This document shows, piece after piece, positions 16,847 to 25,349 of a stretch of 64,000 bases of DNA. The position numbers and the translations under genes were made by a program. The stretch is from Streptococcaceae bacterium ESL0687 (lineage in GTDB: Bacteria; Bacillota; Bacilli; Lactobacillales; Streptococcaceae): assembly GCA_029392475.1 (NCBI GenBank), contig CP113940.1, positions 620,001 to 684,000 on the forward strand. Direction: 5' to 3'. Each line of letters opens with the position of its first letter. Positions within the stretch are counted from its first letter, which is position 1. Below the pieces are notes generated by a model. It worked only from the letters and a program-made list of their open reading frames with translations. It had not been told where the DNA came from and made no database searches.

Positions 16847-17745
16847 AAATACTAATAGAAAATGCTGGACCTCGTTTGGACAAGGCCTTAGCTGATTTAA
16901 CCGAATACTCAAGAACTGTTACCAATGAATTAATCAAAACAGGTCAAGTAACAGTCAATGGGCGTGTGGCCAAGGCCAAATACAAGGTTCAAGCAGGAGA
17001 TGTTATCGAATTTGAACCGCCTGTAGAAGAAGTCTTAGAGTACCTACCTGAAGATCTTAATCTTGATATCATTTATGAAGATGATGATGTGGCAGTAGTT
17101 AATAAACCTCAAGGCATGGTAGTTCACCCATCAGCCGGTCATCCCTCTGGAACCATGGTTAATGGACTCATGCACCAGATTAAAAACCTCTCTTCAATTA
17201 ACGGAGTTGTTCGCCCAGGGATTGTTCATAGGATTGACAAGGATACCTCAGGCCTTCTCATGGTCGCAAAAAATGATGCGGCCCATGAAAAACTTGCAGC
17301 CCAACTCAAGGACAAGTCAAGTAAGCGCCGTTATCTGGCCTTGGTTCACGGAGTTCTACCACGAGACCGTGGGATGATTGAAGCGCCAATTGGCCGCAGT
17401 CCTAAAGACCGTAAGAAACAGGCTGTTGTAGCAGGTGGAAAAGACGCTGTAACCCGCTTTGAAGTCCTTGAACGTTTCAAAGACTACAGTCTGATTTCAC
17501 TAGAACTTGAAACAGGTAGAACCCACCAAATTCGTGTTCACATGGCTTATATTGGTCACCCTGTGGCAGGCGATCCCTTATACGGACCTAAAAAGACACT
17601 AACACCAAATGAAGGCCAGTTCCTTCATGCTCAAGTACTTGGTTTTGAACACCCAACAAGTGGTGAATGGCTTGAATTTGAAGCCCCACTACCTCAAGTA
17701 TTTGAAAAAGCAGTAGCAAAACTTAAAGCAAACCAAGACAAATAA
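16843..17745 (+). CDS. rluD: RluD-like 23S rRNA pseudouridine synthase
   Basis: A 300-residue RluA-family enzyme with an N-terminal S4 RNA-binding domain (about 10-60) and the catalytic HRIDKDTSG motif with Asp132. It isomerises specific uridines of 23S rRNA; the exact target is inferred from the family (YlyB/RluD). Translation starts at TTG 16843, whose last two bases are shared with the lspA TGA stop; GGAG lies 11 bases upstream inside lspA. lspA-rluD is a conserved pair in Firmicutes. Confidence 0.92.
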   Translation: MKILIENAGPRLDKALADLTEYSRTVTNELIKTGQVTVNGRVAKAKYKVQAGDVIEFEPPVEEVLEYLPEDLNLDIIYEDDDVAVVNKPQGMVVHPSAGHPSGTMVNGLMHQIKNLSSINGVVRPGIVHRIDKDTSGLLMVAKNDAAHEKLAAQLKDKSSKRRYLALVHGVLPRDRGMIEAPIGRSPKDRKKQAVVAGGKDAVTRFEVLERFKDYSLISLELETGRTHQIRVHMAYIGHPVAGDPLYGPKKTLTPNEGQFLHAQVLGFEHPTSGEWLEFEAPLPQVFEKAVAKLKANQDK

Positions 17746-17770
17746 AAAAACCAGCCTAGGCTGGTTTTTG
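17744..17770. terminator. Bidirectional terminator between rluD and birA
   Basis: AAAAACCAGCC/GGCTGGTTTTT hairpin between convergent genes. Confidence 0.85.
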
Positions 17771-17772
17771 TT

Positions 17773-18699
17773 TTACCATTTACTAAGAGAAATTTCCCCG
17801 CTACCAATGGTCTTAAGTCCTTCTTGAGTGTCAACGATTAATTCCCCCCGGTCATTAATGTCAACAGCACGTCCTTCGTATTCAGTTTTACCCTGCTTGT
17901 AGGAAACATCACGGCCTAAAACAAGTGAATGTTTCTTGTAGATTGCCAGATAGTCTTCGTCCATCAATTCAAAAAATTGATTCCAAATCTCTGCAATTAG
18001 TTGATTTCTTGTGATAGGAGCATCTGTTTTAAAAAGGCTTGTGACCTTGTCTTTGATTTCATCTGGAAAGTCCTGGATGGAAAAGTTAAGTCCAATCCCA
18101 ATAATTAAGTCAGTGACTGTTTTTGATTCAACGTCAGTCTGGGCTTCGGTTAAAATCCCTGCAAGTTTTTTACCGTTTAGGTAGATGTCATTAACCCACT
18201 TAATTTCAGTTTCAATCCCTGTCAGTTTTTTAATGGCGCAAACCACAGCTGCAGCTGTAAGTACAGTATATTGAGGCATTTCATCAAAGAGGAGATGAGG
18301 CTTTATGACAAGACTCATATAAATACCCCGGCCTTTTTCCGAATAAAATTCCCTACCAAATCGCCCCCTGGCGTGCCCTTGCTCATTTGCCAGATAGAGG
18401 GTGTCTTCTGAAAGGTCCATCTTAGCATCAGCCTGGGTGGACTGGCTAGATTTAATAATTTCAACAGCCCTTAGTTTAGGACTTGCCTCAAGGATTTTTT
18501 TAGCGTCAAGAAGATCGCCTGCAATCAGGCGGTAACCCCTATTTTTAACGGAATCAATCAAGATTCCATCCCTTTCAAGTGCCTTGACCGCCTTCCAGAC
18601 ACTTGTCCTACTGATATCCAAATCAACGGCAATTTCCTCGCCATTAACATAGTCGGAAGCTTCGAATAAAATTTTAAATACTTTTTCTTTAGTCGTCAT
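17773..18699 (-). CDS. birA: Biotin-protein ligase and biotin repressor
   Basis: The 308-residue protein combines an N-terminal winged helix (about 1-60; ISRTSVWKAVKALERDG) with a biotinyl-AMP synthetase/ligase domain (GRGRFGR-type loop read as ARGRFGREF, KWVNDIYLNGKKLAGIL) and a small C-terminal SH3-like domain. It attaches biotin to carboxylases and, because the DNA-binding domain is retained, should repress biotin uptake genes. A near-consensus BirA operator lies before bioY at 49.9 kb. No ribosome site precedes the ATG, and the promoter is placed to give a leaderless mRNA. Confidence 0.95.
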   Translation of the reverse strand: MTTKEKVFKILFEASDYVNGEEIAVDLDISRTSVWKAVKALERDGILIDSVKNRGYRLIAGDLLDAKKILEASPKLRAVEIIKSSQSTQADAKMDLSEDTLYLANEQGHARGRFGREFYSEKGRGIYMSLVIKPHLLFDEMPQYTVLTAAAVVCAIKKLTGIETEIKWVNDIYLNGKKLAGILTEAQTDVESKTVTDLIIGIGLNFSIQDFPDEIKDKVTSLFKTDAPITRNQLIAEIWNQFFELMDEDYLAIYKKHSLVLGRDVSYKQGKTEYEGRAVDINDRGELIVDTQEGLKTIGSGEISLSKW

Positions 18700-18705
18700 A
18701 GCTTG

Positions 18706-18734
18706 ATTATAACATTTATTTCGCTTTTGATAAA
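18706..18734 (-). promoter_or_regulatory. birA extended -10 promoter, leaderless start
   Basis: TGTTATAAT reads on the minus strand at 18714-18706, six bases before the birA ATG; a weak TTTATC (18729-18734) is 17 bases further upstream. The predicted +1 falls on the A of the ATG. Confidence 0.6.
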
Positions 18735-18882
18735 AAGTTATCCTAGCCCAGATAATTTACTGGGAGAATTATAAGTGTTTTCTAAATCTTAAGGCCATGC
18801 TTGTCCTAGAAATAATGACTTTTGACCAAAAAAATGGTAGAATTAAAGGAATTATCAAATTAATATGATGAGGGAAAAATAA

Positions 18883-20715
18883 ATGTCAAATATAAATATT
18901 AATGAATTAAAGGAACGTCAGAAGAAGATTCGTAACTTCTCGATTATTGCCCACATTGACCACGGGAAATCGACTCTGGCTGACCGAATCTTGGAGCAGA
19001 CGCAGACTGTCTCTAAACGTGAGATGCAGGACCAGCTCCTTGACTCAATGGATCTTGAGCGTGAGCGCGGGATTACCATCAAACTTAATGCCATCGAGCT
19101 TAACTATAGGGCAAAAGACGGGGAAACTTACATTTTCCACCTGATTGACACACCGGGACACGTCGACTTCACCTATGAGGTATCAAGAAGTCTTGCGGCC
19201 TGTGAGGGTGCCATCCTTGTGGTTGATGCAGCCCAAGGGATTGAGGCCCAAACCATGGCCAATGTTTACCTGGCCCTTGATAATGATCTTGAAATTATTC
19301 CAGTTATTAACAAAATTGACCTACCAGCAGCTGATCCAGAGCGTGTTCGTACTGAGATTGAAGATGTTATCGGTCTTGATGCTAGTGATGCAGTTTTAGC
19401 CAGTGCCAAGGCAGGGATCGGGATTGAAGAAATCCTTGAGCAAGTCGTTGAAAAGGTACCAGCTCCAGCTGGTGATGTTGAAGCGCCCCTTAAGGCTCTG
19501 GTCTTTGACTCAGTCTATGACGCCTACCGTGGGGTTATCTTAAACATTCGTGTAATGGACGGGGTGGTTAAGCCAGGTGATAAGATCAAGATGATGAGTA
19601 ATGGTAAGACCTTTGACGTAACAGAGGTTGGAATTTTTACTCCTAAGGCCGTTGACCGTGACTACCTGATGGCAGGTGACGTTGGTTACATTGCAGCCAG
19701 CATCAAAACAGTTGCCGACACCCGTGTTGGGGACACAGTGACTTTAGCTGACAATCCAGCAGCAGAACCTCTTGAAGGGTACAAGGAACTTAATCCGATG
19801 GTTTTCTGTGGTCTTTATCCTATTGACTCAAACAGATATAATGACCTGCGTGAGGCCCTTGAAAAACTTCAATTGAATGATGCCAGCCTTCGTTTTGAGC
19901 CTGAAACATCTCAAGCCCTTGGTTTTGGTTTCCGCTGTGGATTCCTAGGACTTCTTCACATGGACGTTATCCAAGAGCGTCTGGAGCGTGAATTCAATCT
20001 GGATCTTATCATGACTGCACCAAGTGTTATCTACCAGGTAAACACAACAGCTGGTGAGTCAATTACTGTCTCAAACCCAAGTGAATTCCCTGATCCAACT
20101 ATGATTGAAAACATTGAAGAGCCTTTTGTTAAAGCTCAAATTATGGTTCCAAGTGAATTCGTAGGGGCTGTTATGGATCTGGCCCAAAGAAAACGTGGTG
20201 AGTTTGTGACCATGGACTATATTGATGATAACAGGGTAAATATCATCTACCAAATTCCGCTGTCTGAAATCGTTTATGACTTCTTTGACAAGCTTAAGTC
20301 AAGCACCAAGGGTTACGCAAGCTTTGACTATGAAATCAGTGAGTACCGTCCAAGTAACCTGGTTAAGATGGATATCCTTCTTAACGGCGAAAAGGTCGAT
20401 GCCCTATCATTCATCGTCCACAAGGACTTTGCATATGAGCGCGGGAAACTTATTGTTGAAAAACTTAAGAAAATCATCCCCCGCCAGCAATTTGAGGTGC
20501 CAATCCAGGCAGCTATCGGTCACAAGATTGTGGCTAGATCTGACATCAAGGCCCTTCGTAAAAACGTACTTGCCAAGTGTTACGGTGGTGACGTATCCCG
20601 TAAACGTAAGCTTCTTGAGAAGCAAAAGGCCGGTAAAAAACGGATGAAATCAATCGGTTCAGTTGAGGTACCACAGGAAGCCTTCCTAAGTGTCCTTAGC
20701 ATGGATGAAGAATAG
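18883..20715 (+). CDS. lepA: Elongation factor 4 (LepA GTPase)
   Basis: LepA binds stalled or ratcheted ribosomes and promotes back-translocation or subunit biogenesis. The 610-residue protein has the G domain ([10 protein letters not shown]-loop, DTPGH, NKIDLP), the beta-barrel domain, the EF-G-like domains and the LepA-specific C-terminal domain with the [15 protein letters not shown] basic stretch. GAGGGA precedes the ATG. It is a single gene with a strong terminator behind it. Confidence 0.98.
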   Translation: MSNININELKERQKKIRNFSIIAHIDHGKSTLADRILEQTQTVSKREMQDQLLDSMDLERERGITIKLNAIELNYRAKDGETYIFHLIDTPGHVDFTYEVSRSLAACEGAILVVDAAQGIEAQTMANVYLALDNDLEIIPVINKIDLPAADPERVRTEIEDVIGLDASDAVLASAKAGIGIEEILEQVVEKVPAPAGDVEAPLKALVFDSVYDAYRGVILNIRVMDGVVKPGDKIKMMSNGKTFDVTEVGIFTPKAVDRDYLMAGDVGYIAASIKTVADTRVGDTVTLADNPAAEPLEGYKELNPMVFCGLYPIDSNRYNDLREALEKLQLNDASLRFEPETSQALGFGFRCGFLGLLHMDVIQERLEREFNLDLIMTAPSVIYQVNTTAGESITVSNPSEFPDPTMIENIEEPFVKAQIMVPSEFVGAVMDLAQRKRGEFVTMDYIDDNRVNIIYQIPLSEIVYDFFDKLKSSTKGYASFDYEISEYRPSNLVKMDILLNGEKVDALSFIVHKDFAYERGKLIVEKLKKIIPRQQFEVPIQAAIGHKIVARSDIKALRKNVLAKCYGGDVSRKRKLLEKQKAGKKRMKSIGSVEVPQEAFLSVLSMDEE

Positions 20716-20721
20716 AAATGG

Positions 20722-20752
20722 AAAAAACCACCTTATGAAGGGTGGTTTTTTT
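20722..20752 (+). terminator. Terminator after lepA
   Basis: AAAAAACCACC/GGTGGTTTTTT hairpin with an eight-base loop and long T run. Confidence 0.9.
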
Positions 20753-20811
20753 AGTCACCCTCCAAATTTTTTGCTATACTGGAAGGAATTTTAAGATCTT
20801 AGGAGGAGTCT

Positions 20812-21474
20812 ATGAAAAAAGTACTTGTGGTTGCGGGAACGCCTGTTGATACCAGGGCAGGAGCGGAGCTTGTAGCCAAGTCCGAGTTTGCTGATAAAAT
20901 TTTGATGCTTGAAAAATATATATCTGAAAATCCTAATGAACAGACCTACTTTCAGACCATGGAGTCAGAAGAGAGGATGCTTAAAATGGAAGAGATATTT
21001 GAAGATTATTTGGCCCAAGGTGTAGATGCCTTCTTTATCTACTGTAATTCCCTCTCAGCCTCTGTCGATTTTGATTTTTTGGCCAGTAAGTACCAAAAAC
21101 CAGTCATTACACCCTTTACTATCTACAAGGAGCTGGCTCAAAATCACAGTAAATTGGGCCTTTTAGCAGCCAATGCCCAGGGAGCAGCAGGGGTGGAGCG
21201 GGTTATGACCCAGGCCAATTCGCAAATTAGAATTTCTGCCATTTCAAACCTTGCCTGGGTTTATGCAGTGGAGGAGGAGGTACCAGCAGCTCAACTTGTG
21301 AAATCTTACGGCCTTCCTGCTAGCATTGAATTTTTTAAGGAAAATGCCGTCCAAGAGATAATTTTTGCCTGTACCCACTTTCCCTACTTTTTTGAAGAAT
21401 ACCAAAAGAGGACTGAGCTAAAGTGCCTTAATGTGGCCTCCCTCATGCTTGAAAAACTTGAACAAGACCTATAA
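20812..21474 (+). CDS. Aspartate/glutamate racemase superfamily protein
   Basis: The 220-residue protein has the two-cysteine pattern of the Asp/Glu racemase superfamily: CNSLSA (about residue 82) and CTHFPYF (about residue 187), one cysteine at the end of each half-domain. It is shorter and more diverged than MurI, so it is likely a paralogue with another amino-acid or dicarboxylate substrate (aspartate racemase-like). AGGAGGAG precedes the ATG and TGCTATACT gives an extended -10 about 35 bases upstream. It is a single gene ending in a hairpin terminator. Confidence 0.8.
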   Translation: MKKVLVVAGTPVDTRAGAELVAKSEFADKILMLEKYISENPNEQTYFQTMESEERMLKMEEIFEDYLAQGVDAFFIYCNSLSASVDFDFLASKYQKPVITPFTIYKELAQNHSKLGLLAANAQGAAGVERVMTQANSQIRISAISNLAWVYAVEEEVPAAQLVKSYGLPASIEFFKENAVQEIIFACTHFPYFFEEYQKRTELKCLNVASLMLEKLEQDL

Positions 21475-21501
21475 AAGAGCTATAAAATTAGCTCTTTTTT
21501 T
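21474..21501 (+). terminator. Terminator after the racemase-like gene
   Basis: AAAGAGCT/AGCTCTTT stem followed by a T run. Confidence 0.75.
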
Positions 21502-21517
21502 CATATTTTTTAAAAAA

Positions 21518-21533
21518 GTAAAATATATTTTAC
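21518..21533. promoter_or_regulatory. 16-bp perfect palindrome, candidate metalloregulator operator
   Basis: GTAAAATATATTTTAC is a perfect palindrome placed eight bases before the -35 box of the iron-siderophore transporter operon. Position and symmetry fit a Fur- or DtxR-type operator, but it does not match the Fur 19-mer consensus well. Confidence 0.45.
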
Positions 21534-21540
21534 ATTATTC

Positions 21541-21569
21541 TTGTAAAAAGTATTTGACAATGATATACT
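21541..21569 (+). promoter_or_regulatory. Promoter of the siderophore transporter operon
   Basis: TTGTAA (21541-21546), 17-base spacer and TATACT (21564-21569) with a TGA extension. The leader is about 95 nt. Confidence 0.65.
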
Positions 21570-21671
21570 AGACAGGTCTTTGTTATATTAAATTTTTCAC
21601 AAAAATTTATTAAAATTAAGTGAATACTAGAGATTTTTACCAAAGACAAATAAGATTTTAGGGGAGTTGGG

Positions 21672-22622
21672 GTGAAAAAGTATATACCTTTAGGGCTATT
21701 GGTAATTTTTGGACTCTTATCACTTTTTGTTGGAGTTCATAGTATCAACATGGAAGGGGTATTGTCTGGTGACAAAAATCAATTAATGGTTTTTTCTAAG
21801 GTTCGTGTACCACGAACCATTAGTTTAATCTTGGCTGGTGGTATGATTAGTCTTTCGGGGAAAATAATGCAGCATATGATGCAAAATAAATTCGTATCAG
21901 CTGGAACCATTGGAATGATGGATAGTGCCCGTTTGGGTATTTTAATTGCCATGCTTATTTTTCCGGGCAGCACCATGCTTTTAAAGTCAAGTTTTGCCTT
22001 TGTTTTTGCCTTTCTTGGCTCCCTGGCCTTTTTGGCCCTGAGCCGGATGCTGCCCAAGGGGGACGAGATGATTCTTCCCTTGGCAGGTATTATGTTTGGA
22101 AATATTATTGGATCTGTTGCAACCTTTTTTGCCTACCAGTTCCAAATTGTCCAGAACCTATCATCCTGGCTACAGGGAAATTTTTCCATGGTCATGAAGG
22201 GTCAGTATGAGTTAATTTATGTGACCGTACCAGTTTTTATCGCCATTTATATCCTTGCCTATCAAATAACTGTTTTAGGACTGGGTGAGGATATGGCAGC
22301 AAGTCTTGGTATCAATCATAAGTTTTTAATTCCCCTGGTCTTGGTCCTTGTTTCCCTTGGATCAACGTCTGTTCTTATCATGGTTGGAAGTATTCCCTTT
22401 CTTGGTATTATTATTCCAAATCTTGTTTCCCTCATGTACGGAGACCATTTAAAAAATACCCTTAATCAAACCTGGATGTCTGGAAGTATCTTTTTGGTGG
22501 TCTGTGACATCCTTTCAAGAACGATCATTGCGCCTTACGAGATTCCAGTAAGTGTGATTGTAGGAACCTTGGGTGGTGGTATATTTTTATTCTTTTTATA
22601 CAGGAGGATTAGGCATGCTTAA
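21672..22622 (+). CDS. yclN: Iron-siderophore ABC transporter permease 1 (YclN-like)
   Basis: A FecCD-family permease of 316 residues with about nine to ten membrane helices; RVPRTISLILAGGMISLSG near the N-terminus and the GSIPFLGIIIPNLV segment are typical of the family. It starts at GTG 21672 behind GGGGAG. Gene order permease-permease-ATPase-binding protein matches the Bacillus yclNOPQ petrobactin system, and overlaps of eight bases between successive genes show a tight operon. Specificity for a catecholate siderophore is inferred from this order and the binding protein. Confidence 0.88.
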   Translation: MKKYIPLGLLVIFGLLSLFVGVHSINMEGVLSGDKNQLMVFSKVRVPRTISLILAGGMISLSGKIMQHMMQNKFVSAGTIGMMDSARLGILIAMLIFPGSTMLLKSSFAFVFAFLGSLAFLALSRMLPKGDEMILPLAGIMFGNIIGSVATFFAYQFQIVQNLSSWLQGNFSMVMKGQYELIYVTVPVFIAIYILAYQITVLGLGEDMAASLGINHKFLIPLVLVLVSLGSTSVLIMVGSIPFLGIIIPNLVSLMYGDHLKNTLNQTWMSGSIFLVVCDILSRTIIAPYEIPVSVIVGTLGGGIFLFFLYRRIRHA

Positions 22623-23577
22623 GGAAAAAAATTACTGGTTAAAAATCAGCTGCTTGGCTGTGCTTGCTTTGGCTCTTGTAGTCCTTTATTTAACCTATAA
22701 TACCTACGGGAATTGGGAGTTTGCTTTGGCCCTTAGAGGTAAGCGCTTAATGGCTTTTGTTCTAGTAGCTCTAGCAAGTTCAGTGTCAACGGTAAGTTTT
22801 CAAACCCTTACGACCAACCGACTTTTAAGTCCAGGAATTTTAGGTTTAGACAACCTTTACGTCCTTATTCAAACCCTGTTATTCTTTATATTTGGCGGGG
22901 TTACCATGCTCTCTCAAGAATCAACGGCCCTTTTTCTAGGAACCATCTTCTTGATGACCCTCTTAAGTACAGTTGCCATTATGGTTTTTACCAAGAGAGA
23001 GGGAGGGGATCTTTTTGAGGTCCTAATGATTGGGATTGTATCTGGTACTTTCTTTTCAAGCATTAGTACCTTCTTGCAGGTTGTTATGAATCCAAATGAG
23101 TATGACATGCTTCAGGGTAAGCTCTTTGCCTCCTTTAGTAATGTCAACACCTACCACATGCTTCTAGCTAGTCTTTTAATATTCATAGGGATTGCTTATT
23201 TTTTTGGCATTGGAGGAAAGCTTGATGTCATGCAGCTGGGGCGGGATACGAGTATCAACCTGGGTCTTGATGTTTCAAGGATTCAAATGGTTAGTTTAAT
23301 TTTAATTTCCGTACTTACAGCAACGTCAACTGCCTTAGTTGGACCGACAGTTTTTCTAGGTTTTATTTTATCAACAATTAGTCGGGCCATCTTTACGAGT
23401 TTTAACCACCGCTATATTTTTCTAGCATCTAGTTTGATAGGTATTGTCTTACTCGTCGGAGGTCAATTTCTGGTTGAGCAGGTCTTTGGTTTTTCAACGA
23501 CCATTAGCGTTATCATCCAATTTCTTGGTGGGATTATCTTTATTGGAAAAATTATAGGAGAAAGAAAGTATGATTGA
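22615..23577 (+). CDS. yclO: Iron-siderophore ABC transporter permease 2 (YclO-like)
   Basis: Second FecCD-type permease (320 residues), forming the heterodimeric channel with the preceding gene product. The family segment KRLMAFVLVALASS near the start and GPTVFLGFILSTISRAIF late in the protein are visible. ATG 22615 is chosen because AGGAGG lies eight bases upstream, overlapping the end of permease 1 by eight bases; an upstream in-frame start at 22573 has no ribosome site. Confidence 0.88.
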   Translation: MLKEKNYWLKISCLAVLALALVVLYLTYNTYGNWEFALALRGKRLMAFVLVALASSVSTVSFQTLTTNRLLSPGILGLDNLYVLIQTLLFFIFGGVTMLSQESTALFLGTIFLMTLLSTVAIMVFTKREGGDLFEVLMIGIVSGTFFSSISTFLQVVMNPNEYDMLQGKLFASFSNVNTYHMLLASLLIFIGIAYFFGIGGKLDVMQLGRDTSINLGLDVSRIQMVSLILISVLTATSTALVGPTVFLGFILSTISRAIFTSFNHRYIFLASSLIGIVLLVGGQFLVEQVFGFSTTISVIIQFLGGIIFIGKIIGERKYD

Positions 23578-24328
23578 ACTTTGTGCAGTTGAAAAAAGGC
23601 TTGGCAGTAAGGACATATTAAGGGACATTAACCTTGAAATTCCTCAGGGCAAGCTAGTTGCTTTTATTGGTCCTAATGGGGCCGGAAAGTCAACCATGCT
23701 ATCTTTAGTTAGTCGCCTGCAGGACATAAATCAAGGAAAAATTTACATTGATGAAAGGGAAATTAAGACCTGGTCATCAAGGGACTTGTCAAAGAGGCTT
23801 GCGATTTTAAAGCAGTCAAATAGCTATAACCTAAAGATTTCAGTCAGAGATTTAGTATCATTTGGCCGCTACCCTCACAGCAAGGGAAGGCTGACTGCAG
23901 AAGATAAGCAGGTTATTGACCATGTTTTAAAAAAAATGAACCTTTGGGATTTGGCCCAGGACAAGATTGATGAGCTGTCAGGTGGTCAACTGCAGCGGGT
24001 TTATATTGCCATGATTTTGGCTCAAGATAGTAGCTACATGCTTTTTGACGAACCTCTTAATAATCTTGATATGAATCATGCCCAGCAGATCATGAAGGAA
24101 TTAAGAGAACTTGTTGATAAGGATGATAAGACAGTATTTATTGTTTTACACGACATTAATTTTGCGGCTGTTTATGCCGACTACATTGTTGCCATGAAAG
24201 ACGGGCAAATCTTTAAAAGGGGACAAACAGAGGATATTATCAAAGAAGATGTTTTAAGTGACCTCTATGATATGGACGTCCATGTCCATCAAATAAAGGG
24301 CAAACCATTTTGCCTGTACTTTAATTAA
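23570..24328 (+). CDS. yclP: Iron-siderophore ABC transporter ATPase (YclP-like)
   Basis: The 252-residue ATPase has Walker A GPNGAGKST (about residues 35-43), signature LSGGQLQR, Walker B YMLFDEP and the switch histidine in VLHDINFA. The SFGRYPHSKGR block is typical of iron-siderophore importer ATPases. It overlaps permease 2 by eight bases. Confidence 0.93.
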   Translation: MIELCAVEKRLGSKDILRDINLEIPQGKLVAFIGPNGAGKSTMLSLVSRLQDINQGKIYIDEREIKTWSSRDLSKRLAILKQSNSYNLKISVRDLVSFGRYPHSKGRLTAEDKQVIDHVLKKMNLWDLAQDKIDELSGGQLQRVYIAMILAQDSSYMLFDEPLNNLDMNHAQQIMKELRELVDKDDKTVFIVLHDINFAAVYADYIVAMKDGQIFKRGQTEDIIKEDVLSDLYDMDVHVHQIKGKPFCLYFN

Positions 24329-24349
24329 TAAATTTACGGAGAATAAATT

Positions 24350-25309
24350 ATGAAAAAAATGCTATCAGCGCTTGTTGTTTTGGTGACTCTTATAGGTCTT
24401 GCAGCCTGTGGAAGTAAGGGGTCAAGTGATACAGCTACAAGTTCAAGTACCCAATCAGAGGCAAGTAGCCAGAAGACCATTAAAATTAAAGATTCTAATG
24501 GAGAAAAGGAAGTTCCTTATAATCCGGAAAAGGTTGTTGTTTTTGATTACAGCTCACTTGACACCATGGATTCACTTGGTCTTAAAGACCGTGTAACAGG
24601 TCTTCCAACAAGCTCTCTACCAAGCTACCTGGATCAATACAAGGACATTGCATCAGTTGGTGGAGTTAAGGAGCCTGATCTTGAAAAAATTAATCAGCTA
24701 AAACCTGATTTGATTGTTATTGCAGGTCGTCAAAAGGACTACGAGGAACAACTATCTAAGATAGCACCGACTGTCTTCTTCTCAACAGATGCAAACTCTC
24801 CTTGGGCTTCAACTCAAGAAAATATTAAAGAACTTGCCAAAGTCTTTGGTAAAGAAAAAGAAGCTGATGAAAAGATTGCAAAAATCCAAAAATCAATGGA
24901 TAAAATGAAAGAAGCCAATGAAAAATCAGATAAGAAGGCTATGATTATTATGGCAAGTGAGGGTAACCTATCAACTTATGGTAAGGGTTCACGCTTTGGA
25001 ATTGTCTTTGATTCATACGGCTTCAAACCAGCTGATGAAGATGTTAAGGCAAGTACCCACGGACAAAATGTTTCTTATGAGTACATTGCTGAAAAGAATC
25101 CAGATATTATCTTTGTAATTGACCGTACTAAGGCCATTGGTGGAGATGATTCAAAAAATGATCTAGCTTCAAATGATTTAGTTAAGGAAACTAAGGCTGG
25201 TAAAAATAACCAGGTTATAAGTCTAGATCCACAAGTTTGGTACCTTGCAGGTTCAGGTCTTGAATCTCTTGATGTAATGACAAGCGATCTTGATAAGGCT
25301 GAAAAATAA
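24350..25309 (+). CDS. yclQ: Iron-siderophore binding lipoprotein (YclQ/CeuE-like)
   Basis: A 319-residue substrate-binding lipoprotein: signal peptide with lipobox LAAC (Cys20), a Ser/Thr linker, and two lobes joined by a long helix, the cluster A-2 layout of FepB/CeuE proteins. The VSYEYIAEKNPDIIFVIDRT stretch and the basic/tyrosine-containing pocket segments resemble the YclQ/CeuE/FatB group that binds catecholate siderophores. It is the last gene of the operon and is followed by a terminator. Confidence 0.9.
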   Translation: MKKMLSALVVLVTLIGLAACGSKGSSDTATSSSTQSEASSQKTIKIKDSNGEKEVPYNPEKVVVFDYSSLDTMDSLGLKDRVTGLPTSSLPSYLDQYKDIASVGGVKEPDLEKINQLKPDLIVIAGRQKDYEEQLSKIAPTVFFSTDANSPWASTQENIKELAKVFGKEKEADEKIAKIQKSMDKMKEANEKSDKKAMIIMASEGNLSTYGKGSRFGIVFDSYGFKPADEDVKASTHGQNVSYEYIAEKNPDIIFVIDRTKAIGGDDSKNDLASNDLVKETKAGKNNQVISLDPQVWYLAGSGLESLDVMTSDLDKAEK

Positions 25310-25315
25310 AAAAAC

Positions 25316-25346
25316 AAAAAAATCTCCAATTTATGGAGATTTTTTG
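25316..25346. terminator. Bidirectional terminator
   Basis: AAAAAATCTCC/GGAGATTTTTT hairpin between the convergent siderophore operon and dacA. Confidence 0.85.
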
Positions 25347-25349
25347 TTT

